A stretch of DNA of 64,000 nucleotides from JBMYZL01 sp049610385 (GCA_049610385.1 JBMYZL010000014.1:1-64000), one strand, 5' to 3'. Shown: positions 31,446 to 41,134, numbered from the stretch's first letter. Notes: a model not told the origin generated them from the sequence alone. Made by a program: numbers and translations.

Positions 31446-33269
31446 ATGTACGACATCATCGAATTGAATGGCAAGAAAGTTGCCGACTTGCGGGACATCG
31501 CAAAGAACTTGGGCATCCGCCGAACAGATAAATTGAAGAAGCAGGATTTGGTCTACTCCATTTTAGATGAGCAAGCCTTGAAACCAGTCAGCTCCAAAGC
31601 GTCTTCTGCTGATTCGGGAACTCCAAAGATTTCAAAAACCACCAGCAAACGAACGCCTTCTGCTGCATCCAAAACCAATCCGAAAAAACGGTCAGAAGAA
31701 AAATCCGAAAGCACCGCAGATCGGAAGCCCGGGGATGCCATGCGGGCTCGGCGAAATCGAAGCCCAAGGGACAACAGCAATGACAACAACACGCCGAAAG
31801 AAAAAGTTGTTGAGAATAAAACTGTATCCGACGAAGTGTCCAACCCGACAGAAGGGAAACATGAAACCCGTGAGAAGCGCGGAAGAGATCGCGGAGATCG
31901 AAACGAACGTAACGAGCGAAACGAGCGAAACGAGCGAAACGAGCGAAACCGCAACAGAAACTCTGAAGGGCAAAAAGACCGCTCCTCTCGGCAAGAGAAT
32001 GATTCAGAAAAATCAGACAACCGCAACCGGAGAAATGGCCGTGAAGAACGAAACCACCGCAACGATAACAACCGGAACGATCGCAACAACCGAAACAACA
32101 AAAGGCCAAAACGTGATCCATTCATCAGCGAACCTGATGAACACGGTTTCAACTTCGATGGCATCATTACCGCAGAAGGCGTTCTTGAAATCCAACAAGA
32201 AGGGTACGGTTTCCTGAGATCTGCAGATTACAATTATCTAAATTCTCCGGATGATGTGTACGTGAGTTCACGTCAGATCAAACAATACTCCCTCCAAACA
32301 GGAGACAATGTTGTTGCACAAATTCGACCACCACGCATCGGTGAGAAATTCTACCCCTTGATTGGGGTGGAAAGCATCAATGGCCGTTCTCCAGAATGGG
32401 CGCGCGATCGAGTCCCATTCAAATTCCTTACCCCCTTGTTTCCACAAGAGCGATTCAAGTTGAGCACTCGTGGCGGGAACATCTCCACACGATTGATGGA
32501 CCTTTTCGCACCTGTCGGCAAGGGACAACGAGGCATGTTGGTTTCGCAACCCAAGACGGGAAAAACCACCCTACTCAAAGATGTGGCGAATGCCATCAGC
32601 ATCAATCACCCGGAGGTTTACCTCATCATCCTGCTGATTGATGAAAGACCCGAGGAGGTTACCGACATGAAGCGCAGTGTCAACGCTGAAGTCATTGCAT
32701 CCACATTTGACGAACCTGCGGATCGCCATGTGAGAATTGCCAACTTGGTTTTGGAGAAATCCAAACGAATGGTCGAATGTGGCCACGACGTTTGCATTCT
32801 GCTGGATTCGATTACCCGTTTGGCGCGGGCTTACAATACCGTTTCTCCGAGTTCTGGCAAAATCCTCAGTGGAGGTGTGGAGGCCAATGCTTTGCAAAAG
32901 CCCAAGCGATTCTTCGGTGCAGCAAGAAACATTGAAAATGGCGGATCCCTCTCCATCATTGCTACGGCCTTGACAGAAACGGGGTCCAAAATGGACGAAG
33001 TGATTTTCGAAGAATTTAAAGGCACCGGCAATATGGAATTACAGTTGGATCGCCGCATCTCCAACCGTAGGATCTATCCAGCGATTGACATTTTGTCCTC
33101 AGGCACGCGAAGAGAGGATTTGTTGATTGACAAAGAATCGATGCAGCGCATTTGGATTCTCCGGAAGCACTTGGCCGACATGAATTCCATTGAAGCCATG
33201 GAGTTTATGAAAGAGCGGATGGAAGCTACGCGTTCAAACGAAGACTTCCTCTCTTCGATGAATGGCTGA
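31446..33269 (+). CDS. rho: Transcription termination factor Rho with long disordered insert
   Basis: 607 residues. Hexameric RNA-dependent ATPase that ends transcription. An N-terminal Rho_N helical domain (1-40, GKKVADLRDIAKNLG), a long low-complexity insert (about 50-225) rich in Asn, Arg, Glu and Lys, the RNA-binding cold-shock domain (GYGFLRSADYNYLNSPDDVY) and the ATPase core with Walker A VSQPKTGKTTL, LLIDERPEEVTDM and LLDSITRLARAYN. The insert is typical of Bacteroidota Rho but unusually repetitive here. The ATG at 31446 follows an in-frame TTG five codons earlier. Overlaps the next gene by one base. Confidence 0.96.
   Translation: MYDIIELNGKKVADLRDIAKNLGIRRTDKLKKQDLVYSILDEQALKPVSSKASSADSGTPKISKTTSKRTPSAASKTNPKKRSEEKSESTADRKPGDAMRARRNRSPRDNSNDNNTPKEKVVENKTVSDEVSNPTEGKHETREKRGRDRGDRNERNERNERNERNERNRNRNSEGQKDRSSRQENDSEKSDNRNRRNGREERNHRNDNNRNDRNNRNNKRPKRDPFISEPDEHGFNFDGIITAEGVLEIQQEGYGFLRSADYNYLNSPDDVYVSSRQIKQYSLQTGDNVVAQIRPPRIGEKFYPLIGVESINGRSPEWARDRVPFKFLTPLFPQERFKLSTRGGNISTRLMDLFAPVGKGQRGMLVSQPKTGKTTLLKDVANAISINHPEVYLIILLIDERPEEVTDMKRSVNAEVIASTFDEPADRHVRIANLVLEKSKRMVECGHDVCILLDSITRLARAYNTVSPSSGKILSGGVEANALQKPKRFFGAARNIENGGSLSIIATALTETGSKMDEVIFEEFKGTGNMELQLDRRISNRRIYPAIDILSSGTRREDLLIDKESMQRIWILRKHLADMNSIEAMEFMKERMEATRSNEDFLSSMNG
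31899..31949 (+). repeat. 9-bp tandem repeat inside rho
   Basis: About five near-identical copies of CGAAACGAG, each encoding Arg-Asn-Glu, inside the disordered insert of Rho (from residue 152). The 9-bp unit keeps frame, so copy number could change by slippage without breaking the protein. More degenerate Arg/Asn codon repeats continue to about 32105. Confidence 0.8.
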
Positions 33270-33823
33270 TGAACACGGGGAAAATGTGGTCAGTGGCAGG
33301 CGCCCTGATTTGGCTGGTTTTCAAATTTGCAAGCACTGCCTTCTTGAACTGGGAAGACTCAGCAATGGCTGGTACATTCTTGCACATGCTCATACTGCTG
33401 GCTTTGGCGGTATTCTCAGCTCTGAAGGAAGACATTGGGGCCGGCAAGAACTCAGAATCCTTTTTGGACGCTCTGATTAAAGTTTTGCGCCACACCTTCA
33501 GGTATGTCCTGACGGGGGTTTTGGCCGCAGGTTCTTGGTATTTCTTGATCAATGCCGACGCCTTGCAATCAAGGAAAGCCGAACAAGTCGCCCGAATTGA
33601 AGAAGCATTAGGTTCCGATGAGGCCTTTGAAATCACCTTGCAGAATGCCCCAGAATTGATCGGTGTGGACCGCCTAACGGTTTATGAAAATCAACTTGAA
33701 ACCTTAGACTTGTATTACTCTGCGCCTTTTCACCTCGGGTTTGCCCTGTTGGGTTTGGCTCTAGCTGCGCTGATATTCAGCCTTGTTGTGACAGCATTGT
33801 GGAGAAACGTTTGGTCCCATTGA
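33269..33823 (+). CDS. DUF4199-like membrane protein
   Basis: 184 residues with about four hydrophobic helices: residues 7-25, 33-50, 75-92 and 152-177, with a soluble loop between the third and fourth. The layout and length match the DUF4199 family common in Bacteroidota; function is unknown. Coupled to rho by a TGATGA overlap and followed 34 bp later by porT. Confidence 0.7.
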   Translation: MNTGKMWSVAGALIWLVFKFASTAFLNWEDSAMAGTFLHMLILLALAVFSALKEDIGAGKNSESFLDALIKVLRHTFRYVLTGVLAAGSWYFLINADALQSRKAEQVARIEEALGSDEAFEITLQNAPELIGVDRLTVYENQLETLDLYYSAPFHLGFALLGLALAALIFSLVVTALWRNVWSH

Positions 33824-33857
33824 AATTTCTTTGAATACATTGACGTTCTTTTGCCAC

Positions 33858-34589
33858 ATGACTCGAACTCTTGTCGGTTCTGCTACTTGGATGTTGTTGC
33901 TCGTGCTCACAAGCGCATCGGGCCTGCGGGCCCAAGGCACATCTGGCCGCAAGAATTTGGCAGCCTTTGACACCAAAAAATATCATTTTGGTTTTGCCCT
34001 TTCTGGGAATTCAGCTGGATTCCGAACCTCATTGTCTCCCATCGATTCATTGAGCGGGACCCTTTTGGGCATTGAAAATCGTCCCCAAAGTGGTTTCAAT
34101 CTCGCCATGATTGCCAGTTGGAACTTCAACAAAAATGTCCGGGTCCGCTTTTTGCCTGGCCTTTCTTTTCAAGATCGGGCTCTGGTATACAACTTCAGGC
34201 AAGACGATGGCGGCGTTGACCCCATCATTCGTCGCACGGAATCTGTTTATCTGGATTTTCCACTGGCCGTCAAATTGAGAACCAATCGTGTGGGCAACTT
34301 CGCTGCATATGGGCTAATCGGTGCGAAAATCTCAAAGGACATGCAATCGCAAGAAGATGTCAATCAAGCCCTTCTGGATGATTTTCTGTTGATTTTAGAC
34401 TCGAGAAACAACTCTTTAGACTTAGGAGCGGGCGTTGATATTTTCCTTCCTTTCTTCAAATTCAGCATTGAAGGCAAATTCGAATTGGGGACGACCAACG
34501 TTCTGTTTCAAGACGGAAATTCCTACGCAAACCCCATTCAATCTTTGCAAACGCGCTCCTTTATCATTTCGCTTTGCTTTGAGGGATAA
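33858..34589 (+). CDS. porT: Type IX secretion system protein PorT
   Basis: 243 residues. An outer-membrane beta-barrel protein needed for T9SS-dependent secretion and gliding. Signal peptide (1-26, ending ASGLRAQ), then the PorT pattern: KYHFGFALSGN, IENRPQSGFNLAMIASWNFN, RVRFLPGLSFQDRALVYNF, ESVYLDFPLAVKLRTNRVG, and AAYGLIGAKISKDMQSQEDV. The ATG at 33858 was chosen as the start of the signal peptide over an in-frame TTG nine codons upstream. It supports the sorting-domain calls on other proteins here. Confidence 0.93.
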   Translation: MTRTLVGSATWMLLLVLTSASGLRAQGTSGRKNLAAFDTKKYHFGFALSGNSAGFRTSLSPIDSLSGTLLGIENRPQSGFNLAMIASWNFNKNVRVRFLPGLSFQDRALVYNFRQDDGGVDPIIRRTESVYLDFPLAVKLRTNRVGNFAAYGLIGAKISKDMQSQEDVNQALLDDFLLILDSRNNSLDLGAGVDIFLPFFKFSIEGKFELGTTNVLFQDGNSYANPIQSLQTRSFIISLCFEG

Positions 34590-34601
34590 TTTTACGGGCG
34601 C

Positions 34602-36485
34602 ATGTCCCTATTTGCTCGCTCTTTTCACGCTCTGAGACAACGGTTCGCACCTCGTTGGTTGGTCCTGGTGTTGGACCTTGGACTTGTGACCTGCGCACTT
34701 TTGGCAGCGACATTGTTGCGGTTTGATTTTCGCGTGCCTCACCATGAATGGATGGTGATTCTCGATTTTTTTCCTGTTTTCTTGGGTCTTCGGTTCTTCA
34801 CATTTCGAGTGATGAGAACCCATGCCGGTATCATCCGTCATACTGGCTCTGCTGATGCACTGAGGGTCTTCTGGTCCGTTACCTTGGGATCAGTTGCTTT
34901 TGCTGCGCTCAACTTCTTCACCATCCAACTGGGATGGACCTCGACATATTGGGCGCCGTTCTCGGTATTGGCCATTGAATGGCTGGGATCAGTGGTCTGT
35001 TTGATTGCGATGCGACTCATGGTCAAGTGGATTTACATGTCGAGTAAGAAGTTCAATGGTGAAATGATTCAAGTCGCCATTTATGGGGCCGGAGAAGCTG
35101 GCATGATGGCCAAACGGGCATTGGATCGGGATCTCTCAACAGCGAGAATGCGGCCCACTGCGTATATCGATGACGATCCTGGGAAGGTTGGAAAAAAACT
35201 CGAAGGCATTGACATCTTGAGTTCGCAAGAAGCGGAAAGACTCTTTCAATCAGGACGTGTAAGTCGTTTGATTTTGGCCATCCGGAATTTGCCTTTGGAA
35301 CGCCGTCGTGAAATGGTCGATATGGCCTTGGCTCACGGCATTCGTACGATGAACGTCCCCCCCATTGAGCAATGGATTGGCGGAGAGTTGTCTGCAGGAC
35401 AGCTTCGTGAACTCAACATCGAAGATTTGCTTGGACGACCTTCCATTCGATTAGATGAGAACCGCCTCATGAAATTTGTCGCCGGCCGCAGAGTAGCGGT
35501 GACAGGAGCGGCGGGTTCCATTGGAAGAGAATGTGTCCGCCAACTGATGATGCACAAACCGGAATCTATTCTGGCCATTGATCAGGCAGAAACACCCATG
35601 CATGATTTGATGCTCGAAATGCAATCGTTGGGGGTTCTGGACAGAATCGAACTGCAAATTGGGGACATTCGCGACGGACATCAGGTGGACGAGACATTTG
35701 CCTTGTTTCGGCCCCATGTGGTCATTCATGCGGCCGCCTACAAACATGTCCCCATGATGGAGCGTCAGCCTTGGCAAGCTTTTGAAACCAATGTAGTGGG
35801 AACTTTGAATGTTTTGGAATCCACCATTGCCTGTGAAGCTTCTGCCTTCATTCAAGTATCAACAGACAAAGCGGTCAATCCCAGCAGTGTAATGGGCGCG
35901 ACGAAACGACTGGCAGAACTCCTCGTGATGGCTCACCAAGGGAAAGGAAGTACCCGGCTGATGACCACCCGTTTTGGAAATGTCTTGGGCAGCAATGGGA
36001 GCGTCATCCCGTTGTTTCGTTCACAAATCGCCGCGGGGGGACCTGTCACAGTTACGGATTCTGAAATGACCCGATATTTCATGACCATCCCTGAGGCTGT
36101 TTCCCTCATTTTGGAGGCGGGGGCGATGGGAGAAGGTGGCGAAGTCTTTTTGTTCGACATGGGCGAAGCTGTGCGCATATTGGATTTGGCTGAGAAAATG
36201 ATCTCCTTGTCCGGATTCCGTCCTGGCCAAGACATCGCCGTTGAGATCACGGGCATTCGTCCTGGCGAGAAATTGCATGAAGAACTGAGTTCTTCACATG
36301 AAAATCACTTGCCCACGCACCACAAAAAAATCATGCGTGTTGCGCACAAGGCAACGGTTCCTCACGACCTCATTCACCGAATCCGTGTTTGTGCTAAAGA
36401 CCGCGCCAACCACGATGCTGCTGTGAATTTACTCGCTGAAATCATCCCAGAGTACAAGACGAAGAACTTAACTTTGACATCATGA
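34602..36485 (+). CDS. CapD/PglF-like nucleotide-sugar 4,6-dehydratase (membrane)
   Basis: 627 residues. Four N-terminal membrane helices (about 18-150), a CoA-binding-like Rossmann domain (VAIYGAGEAGMMAKRAL, from about 162) and a short-chain dehydrogenase domain (VAVTGAAGSIGRECV, from about 298). The active-site region QVSTDKAVNPSSVMGATKR has Met-Gly-x-x-Lys in place of Tyr-x-x-x-Lys, diagnostic of UDP-GlcNAc 4,6-dehydratases such as PglF and CapD. It makes UDP-4-keto-6-deoxy sugars for surface polysaccharide or glycoprotein. No other capsule genes adjoin it. Confidence 0.93.
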   Translation: MSLFARSFHALRQRFAPRWLVLVLDLGLVTCALLAATLLRFDFRVPHHEWMVILDFFPVFLGLRFFTFRVMRTHAGIIRHTGSADALRVFWSVTLGSVAFAALNFFTIQLGWTSTYWAPFSVLAIEWLGSVVCLIAMRLMVKWIYMSSKKFNGEMIQVAIYGAGEAGMMAKRALDRDLSTARMRPTAYIDDDPGKVGKKLEGIDILSSQEAERLFQSGRVSRLILAIRNLPLERRREMVDMALAHGIRTMNVPPIEQWIGGELSAGQLRELNIEDLLGRPSIRLDENRLMKFVAGRRVAVTGAAGSIGRECVRQLMMHKPESILAIDQAETPMHDLMLEMQSLGVLDRIELQIGDIRDGHQVDETFALFRPHVVIHAAAYKHVPMMERQPWQAFETNVVGTLNVLESTIACEASAFIQVSTDKAVNPSSVMGATKRLAELLVMAHQGKGSTRLMTTRFGNVLGSNGSVIPLFRSQIAAGGPVTVTDSEMTRYFMTIPEAVSLILEAGAMGEGGEVFLFDMGEAVRILDLAEKMISLSGFRPGQDIAVEITGIRPGEKLHEELSSSHENHLPTHHKKIMRVAHKATVPHDLIHRIRVCAKDRANHDAAVNLLAEIIPEYKTKNLTLTS

Positions 36486-36880
36486 TGGAGTCAGATTCTT
36501 TGAATGAAATTGAACGATTAGAAGAATCCATTGCACGGTATTTTGGGTCTTCACAACCCGATTTCCACTATGAAATCCTCGGTGGACTTACAACATTGAT
36601 TCTGACCACGTCCAATCCTCGTCATCAACAACGTTTTCTTTTTCACAAGACTGAAGGGGCTTCTAAAAAACAAGCCTTGGAAGAAATGCTGGATTACATC
36701 CGAGAACACCGAAGCAGCGAACCCACTTACACAGTTCAGTGGCGAACATTCGGAGAAAGTGAGTTGCAAACTTCATATTTCTCAGCACCCAATATTTTGG
36801 GCGCCCTCGACAAATTCTTTTATGGAAGGGACCTGCACACCATTACGGTATTCTCGGTCACGTTGAATCCTTTATCTTGA
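36482..36880 (+). CDS. Small conserved-type protein of unknown function
   Basis: 132 residues, soluble, acidic N-terminus (SLNEIERLEESIARYFG). Features include a HQQRFLFHKTEGASKKQALE stretch and a C-terminal FFYGRDLHTITVFSVTLNP ending. No membrane segment or known motif. It overlaps the CapD-like gene by ATGA and precedes the YigZ-family gene by 6 bp, so it is probably translated as part of that operon. Confidence 0.72.
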   Translation: MMESDSLNEIERLEESIARYFGSSQPDFHYEILGGLTTLILTTSNPRHQQRFLFHKTEGASKKQALEEMLDYIREHRSSEPTYTVQWRTFGESELQTSYFSAPNILGALDKFFYGRDLHTITVFSVTLNPLS

Positions 36881-36886
36881 TTTCTG

Positions 36887-37510
36887 TTGGCCCAAACTGC
36901 CCCGCCTGAAGATGAATACACAACCGTGCTCAACCCATGTGAGGGGTTGTTCAAAGCAAAGGGTTCAAAACATTTTGGTTATGTTTTTCCTATACAAAAT
37001 ACGTCAGATGTAGAGATTCATCTGGCGGAGTTGAGAAAGATTCACCACACCGCCCGTCATCATGCATATGCCTGGCGTTTGGGAGCAAATGGGCAGACTT
37101 ACAGAACGAATGATGATGGAGAACCGAGCAACTCCGCAGGACCGCCAATTTTGGGTGCCCTTCGGAGCCGAGGTCTCACAAATTGCCTTGGGGTGGTGGT
37201 CCGCTATTTCGGGGGGACCAAACTGGGTGTGGGTGGGTTGATTGAAGCCTATCGAGAAGCCACATTCGCAGCCTTGGACAATGGCAGAACTGTGGTCAGG
37301 CAAATCACCTGTGTCCTTCACATTTCATTTCCTTACGAGAAAATGGGTGAGGTCATGTCCTTGATAAAAAAGTGGGATCTTTCTCCCATGGAAACCAATT
37401 TTGATTGGTCGTGTTCCTTGAAAATTGAAATTCGACTTCGTGACGCACAAAATTTCAAATCAGCATTGAATGGTGCATCCATTCAGGTCAAAGGCTTGGA
37501 CACAAAATAA
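36887..37510 (+). CDS. YigZ/IMPACT-family protein
   Basis: 207 residues. UPF0029/IMPACT N-terminal domain: GLFKAKGSKHFGYVFPIQN, the HHTARHHAYAWRLG segment, NDDGEPSNSAGPPILGALR and VVVRYFGGTKLGVGGLIEAY, followed by the DUF1949-type ferredoxin-like domain. Eukaryotic relatives modulate GCN2; the bacterial role is unclear. The start is TTG (36887): no ATG or GTG lies between the previous stop and the domain. Its last 28 bp overlap the convergent methyltransferase gene. Confidence 0.9.
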   Translation: MAQTAPPEDEYTTVLNPCEGLFKAKGSKHFGYVFPIQNTSDVEIHLAELRKIHHTARHHAYAWRLGANGQTYRTNDDGEPSNSAGPPILGALRSRGLTNCLGVVVRYFGGTKLGVGGLIEAYREATFAALDNGRTVVRQITCVLHISFPYEKMGEVMSLIKKWDLSPMETNFDWSCSLKIEIRLRDAQNFKSALNGASIQVKGLDTK

Positions 37511-38262
37511 ACGAAGTGTTCTTCCCCGAGCGCGTATCGATCGGACAACACCTTTCCGACTTCTTCCGCCACATTGTGAACCACCAAGTCAAATCCAGCA
37601 TGACGCAATCGACGCGGGTAATCTTCATGTCCAAACAACCGAAGATGATCGCGTTGCCAATACAAACGTTCCCTTTCAGCTGGATCAGTGATACTCCGGT
37701 CCTCTTCTGTTTGTGGGTTTTTGTAATCAATGGGCACTTGGAAAATGCCCCACCCTCCGGGCTTCATCACCCGGTAGAATTCCCTCATTACCGCCTGGTC
37801 ATCATCGACATGCTCCAACAAATGGTTTGCCATCACGACATCGAATGAGTTGTCATCAAATGGAATCTCATGAACATCAAAATGGTGATCTGCCCAAGGC
37901 GAATTCAAGTCTCCGGTCACGTAATCCAAGTTCTTCATTTGCCGAAACAACTTCAAATAGCAGTATTCAGGGGCCAAATGCAGCATGCGCAATGACGCAT
38001 CAAAAAAATCGGTATGCTTCTTCAGATACAACCAAACGGTTCGGTGACGCTCCAAACTCAATGAATGGGGAGCCAACGCATTAGGTCTTGGATTGACGCG
38101 GCCATAGGGCAGCATTTTTTTGTAAGTCTTGCCCGAAATGGGATCCTCGAAATGATCACCTGACCACAAAAAGGCAATCCGGAGAATCGTCCAATGGGTG
38201 AACTGTTGTAACACGTGTCGAGGGACAAAACGGGTCAATAAAGCAATCAATCGCTGCATCAT
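37483..38262 (-). CDS. Class I SAM-dependent methyltransferase
   Basis: 259 residues. Methyltransf_11-type fold: LRMLHLAPEYCYLKLFRQM (SAM-binding loop, weakly conserved), DYVTGDLNSP, IPFDDNSFDVVMANHLLEHV and EFYRVMKPGGWGIFQVP. The substrate is not evident. Start taken at the ATG at 38262, with a second ATG next to it; a TTG six codons upstream lies inside the T-tract of the terminator of the preceding gene. That terminator suggests it has its own promoter or depends on read-through. Confidence 0.85.
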   Translation of the reverse strand: MMQRLIALLTRFVPRHVLQQFTHWTILRIAFLWSGDHFEDPISGKTYKKMLPYGRVNPRPNALAPHSLSLERHRTVWLYLKKHTDFFDASLRMLHLAPEYCYLKLFRQMKNLDYVTGDLNSPWADHHFDVHEIPFDDNSFDVVMANHLLEHVDDDQAVMREFYRVMKPGGWGIFQVPIDYKNPQTEEDRSITDPAERERLYWQRDHLRLFGHEDYPRRLRHAGFDLVVHNVAEEVGKVLSDRYALGEEHFVYFVSKPLT

Positions 38263-38277
38263 CGGGCAAAGAAAAGT

Positions 38278-38320
38278 CAAAAAGAAACGGCGACCACTGC
38301 CTGAAAAGCCATGGTCGCCG
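38278..38320 (-). terminator. Intrinsic terminator of the FG-GAP protein gene
   Basis: CGGCGACCA (38288-38296) pairs perfectly with TGGTCGCCG (38312-38320), 9 bp with a 15-nt loop. Read on the minus strand, the stem is followed by TTTCTTTTT. It lies 27 bp after the stop of the 928-residue protein and just before the methyltransferase start. This is the clearest Rho-independent terminator in the window. Confidence 0.8.
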
Positions 38321-38347
38321 ATTTATTACGGATATAAATGTGGAAGG

Positions 38348-41134
38348 TTACTCCACCATGAATTGGGCCCGCATCGAGCCCGAAGAAAGGATGTACATGC
38401 CTGGTGCGAAATCCCGAATATCCATTTTCACACCGTTGACCATGGGTGTTGAAATGACATTCACATGCTTACCCGTCAAATCAGTGATCACAAAAGTGAA
38501 ATCTTCCAAACTCTCTACGAACAAATAATCCTGAGTGGGGTTGGGATAAACCCGAAGTTTCTTGTCAGAAATTTCGGGTATGCCCACGACAGTGGCCAGA
38601 ACTTCCACACGGTCTGAAGCACAACTGATGGCTGGCGTTTGGACATTCCAGTCATAAAAGAAGTAGTAATAATTGAACGCATTGTCACCCGAGGCGGTGC
38701 TCGACGTGATGGTGGCGAGTTCACCAATGTCATATGGATAGCTGAGGTCTGTGCCAATTCCATCCCGCCACAATTGAGGATCATCAGTGAAACAACGCAA
38801 TCCATAGCCCACTCCTTCTGGGACAAAGAAATCCACAATGACTTCGGAATCACCGTCTGGAACATCAACTGAGGCTGTTGCAATGGCATTGCCATTCTCA
38901 TCAATCACCCCAAATTCACGGTTCGCTGAACCGTTTGCACGCACTTTGAAAGAATGAATGATCACGTCTTCATGCGCATCGAAACGCAACCAACGCACCG
39001 AATTGCCGTGGTACTGTCCCACATTGGGTTCCAACTCGCCGCCATTGGCACTATCAAAATTAGAAGTCAGAACATCTTCCACCCAGAAACTGGTATTTTC
39101 ATTGATGACCGGGGACTCGAATGTGCTTCCTACATGCAGCGGATCACTATCATTTTCCTCGGCATACCAATGCAATGTTTCTGACTCTCCATTGAATACA
39201 GCTACATTCCCAGGTTCAATGGAAACGTCCAAAATCTCAGGGGTTTCGGGGACAGGATTGACTGAAACTGTAATCACCTCCGAAGACGTCAAATTGCCAC
39301 AAACATCTTCAACAGAAAGATTGTATTCACCTGAAGCGGTGACATTGATTGACTGGGTTTCTGCCCCAGTCGACCAAAAACAGTCTACGTCTGCTGGTCC
39401 CACAAGGTCAACACTTCCACCCTCGCAAAAAGACAAATCACCCAAAACTGTGATTTCCGGAATTTCTGGTTCTTGAACGGTAATCGAATAAATCTCAGTC
39501 ACAGCAACACATCCATTCTCATCATAAACCACTGCAGAATAATTGCCCGATTCAGACACTTCAATGGCATTCCCTGCCTCCCCATTGGACCATTCAATGG
39601 AATCGAAGGTGCCCAAGATTTCCACTGTGGCCGATTCTCCCGGACACAGGAGAAGTGCGCTGGCTTGCGATGATACCGTCGTCATACAAGGCGCTTCCAA
39701 AACGCTGTGATACGTATCAATTGCGGGGTTGTCCATGATGGTTTCTTCTCCACTCGGCCATTTGATGGTTGCATTGTCAATGCCCGTGGCTGACCCCAAG
39801 CCAAAGTGGCAGACAAAGGTGTTCGTGATGCCATAACTCTCCCCGCTTCGAACTTCACGGATTTGCGTGCCAAAGTCGCCTGCAATGATGACCTTGGCCC
39901 CCACGGCATCGAGGTTAGACGAAATCCCTTGCAAGTCAAAAACCACCCAATGATTGTCATTCCCTTCATTGACCCACAAAATGTCGTCGTTTCCATTGTC
40001 GGGTGAGTTGTATCCATTGCCGTACGATGCGTACAAATCCAATGAACCATCGCGGTTGACATCACCAATGGCAAAACTGTGCATCGTATCGCCATAAGGA
40101 AAGGCATCTATTTGCGTGAAGGTCCCATCGCCATTGTTTCTCATGTATCGATGTAACCCACCAGACATGACGACGTCGACGAACCCGTCGTTGTCAAAAT
40201 CCGCCAGCTTCGCCTGCAAGACAAATCCACTGACATCCAGACCACTTCCAGCCGTGATGTCCGAGAAATGTCCAGTGCCGTCATTTTCCAGCAAGGTCAT
40301 CGTGGTGCTGTGATTGGTGATGAAACAATCAAAATCACCATCGTTGTCCACATCCGCAAAATCAGCTGTCCAACTCTGCTCATTCAATACAAGCCCACGC
40401 GCTTCAGCATCCTCAGTATAATTCCCGTTCCCGTCATTGACCCAGAGCTGATTCACCCGACGCGGATCAAATGGGTCATTGACAAATTGACGGCACTTTG
40501 CAATCATCAAATCCGTATCGCCATCGTTGTCAAAATCTGACCAAACCGTGCCATAATTCCCACTGTGATCATTGCCGGGATAATCCTGCAGTTCATAGTT
40601 GGTCAGGTCAAAAAACTCGGGATGGTAATCCAAAGCTTCTCCATTGCCTTTCCACATGCGGGACAGGGCATCATCGTGACACCCAAATGCGTCCAACTGT
40701 CCATCGTTGTCGATGTCCGCGAAATTGCAGGCTTGCATAAACATCGAACCATTGGACAAGTCAAAGGAAGTGTATTCCCCGACAGCATTGATGTTTTTAA
40801 TGTGGACACCATCGTAGGAGCCCCCACTGAAGACATCTTTGTGCCCGTCATTGTCGTAGTCCGCAATGCACATACCCCATTGGTTGTTGCCGCTAACATT
40901 CCCATAATCCACTTCCTCAAAAATACCGGGGGCGATTTGATATAAAACCTTCACAGTTTTGGAGGCATCGAGGGCAACCACGTCATCAAATCCATCCCCA
41001 TCCATGTCCACAAAGCCGACACAGTTACCTGAATGGTAGTCGCCCGGAAGGGCAGAATTTCCATTTGTAAAAGTTTGCCCCTGGGCAAAAATTGCTCCAA
41101 CGACAAAGGCTGAAGCAAAAAAATAATTCTTCAT
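38348..41134 (-). CDS. Secreted FG-GAP/VCBS repeat protein with ASPIC/UnbV domain and T9SS tail
   Basis: 928 residues. Signal peptide (1-19). Residues about 35-390 hold at least six FG-GAP/VCBS calcium-type repeats (VDMDGDGFDDVVALD, ADYDNDGHKDVFSGG, SDFDNDGDTDLMIAK, ADVDNDGDFDCFITN and others). An ASPIC/UnbV segment follows (DAVGAKVIIAGDFGTQIREV, IKWPSGEET), then two Ig-like modules and a C-terminal T9SS type A domain (LRVYPNPTQDYLFVE, ending in a GMYILSSGS segment). A cell-surface or released adhesin-like protein; ligand unknown. Ends with a strong terminator. Confidence 0.9.
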   Translation of the reverse strand: MKNYFFASAFVVGAIFAQGQTFTNGNSALPGDYHSGNCVGFVDMDGDGFDDVVALDASKTVKVLYQIAPGIFEEVDYGNVSGNNQWGMCIADYDNDGHKDVFSGGSYDGVHIKNINAVGEYTSFDLSNGSMFMQACNFADIDNDGQLDAFGCHDDALSRMWKGNGEALDYHPEFFDLTNYELQDYPGNDHSGNYGTVWSDFDNDGDTDLMIAKCRQFVNDPFDPRRVNQLWVNDGNGNYTEDAEARGLVLNEQSWTADFADVDNDGDFDCFITNHSTTMTLLENDGTGHFSDITAGSGLDVSGFVLQAKLADFDNDGFVDVVMSGGLHRYMRNNGDGTFTQIDAFPYGDTMHSFAIGDVNRDGSLDLYASYGNGYNSPDNGNDDILWVNEGNDNHWVVFDLQGISSNLDAVGAKVIIAGDFGTQIREVRSGESYGITNTFVCHFGLGSATGIDNATIKWPSGEETIMDNPAIDTYHSVLEAPCMTTVSSQASALLLCPGESATVEILGTFDSIEWSNGEAGNAIEVSESGNYSAVVYDENGCVAVTEIYSITVQEPEIPEITVLGDLSFCEGGSVDLVGPADVDCFWSTGAETQSINVTASGEYNLSVEDVCGNLTSSEVITVSVNPVPETPEILDVSIEPGNVAVFNGESETLHWYAEENDSDPLHVGSTFESPVINENTSFWVEDVLTSNFDSANGGELEPNVGQYHGNSVRWLRFDAHEDVIIHSFKVRANGSANREFGVIDENGNAIATASVDVPDGDSEVIVDFFVPEGVGYGLRCFTDDPQLWRDGIGTDLSYPYDIGELATITSSTASGDNAFNYYYFFYDWNVQTPAISCASDRVEVLATVVGIPEISDKKLRVYPNPTQDYLFVESLEDFTFVITDLTGKHVNVISTPMVNGVKMDIRDFAPGMYILSSGSMRAQFMVE

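Noticed and set aside
31553..32167. Long open frame on the minus strand opposite rho
   Set aside because: It mirrors the Arg/Asn repeat codons of the Rho insert and yields low-complexity Arg/Ser/Phe sequence with no start context; an antisense shadow.
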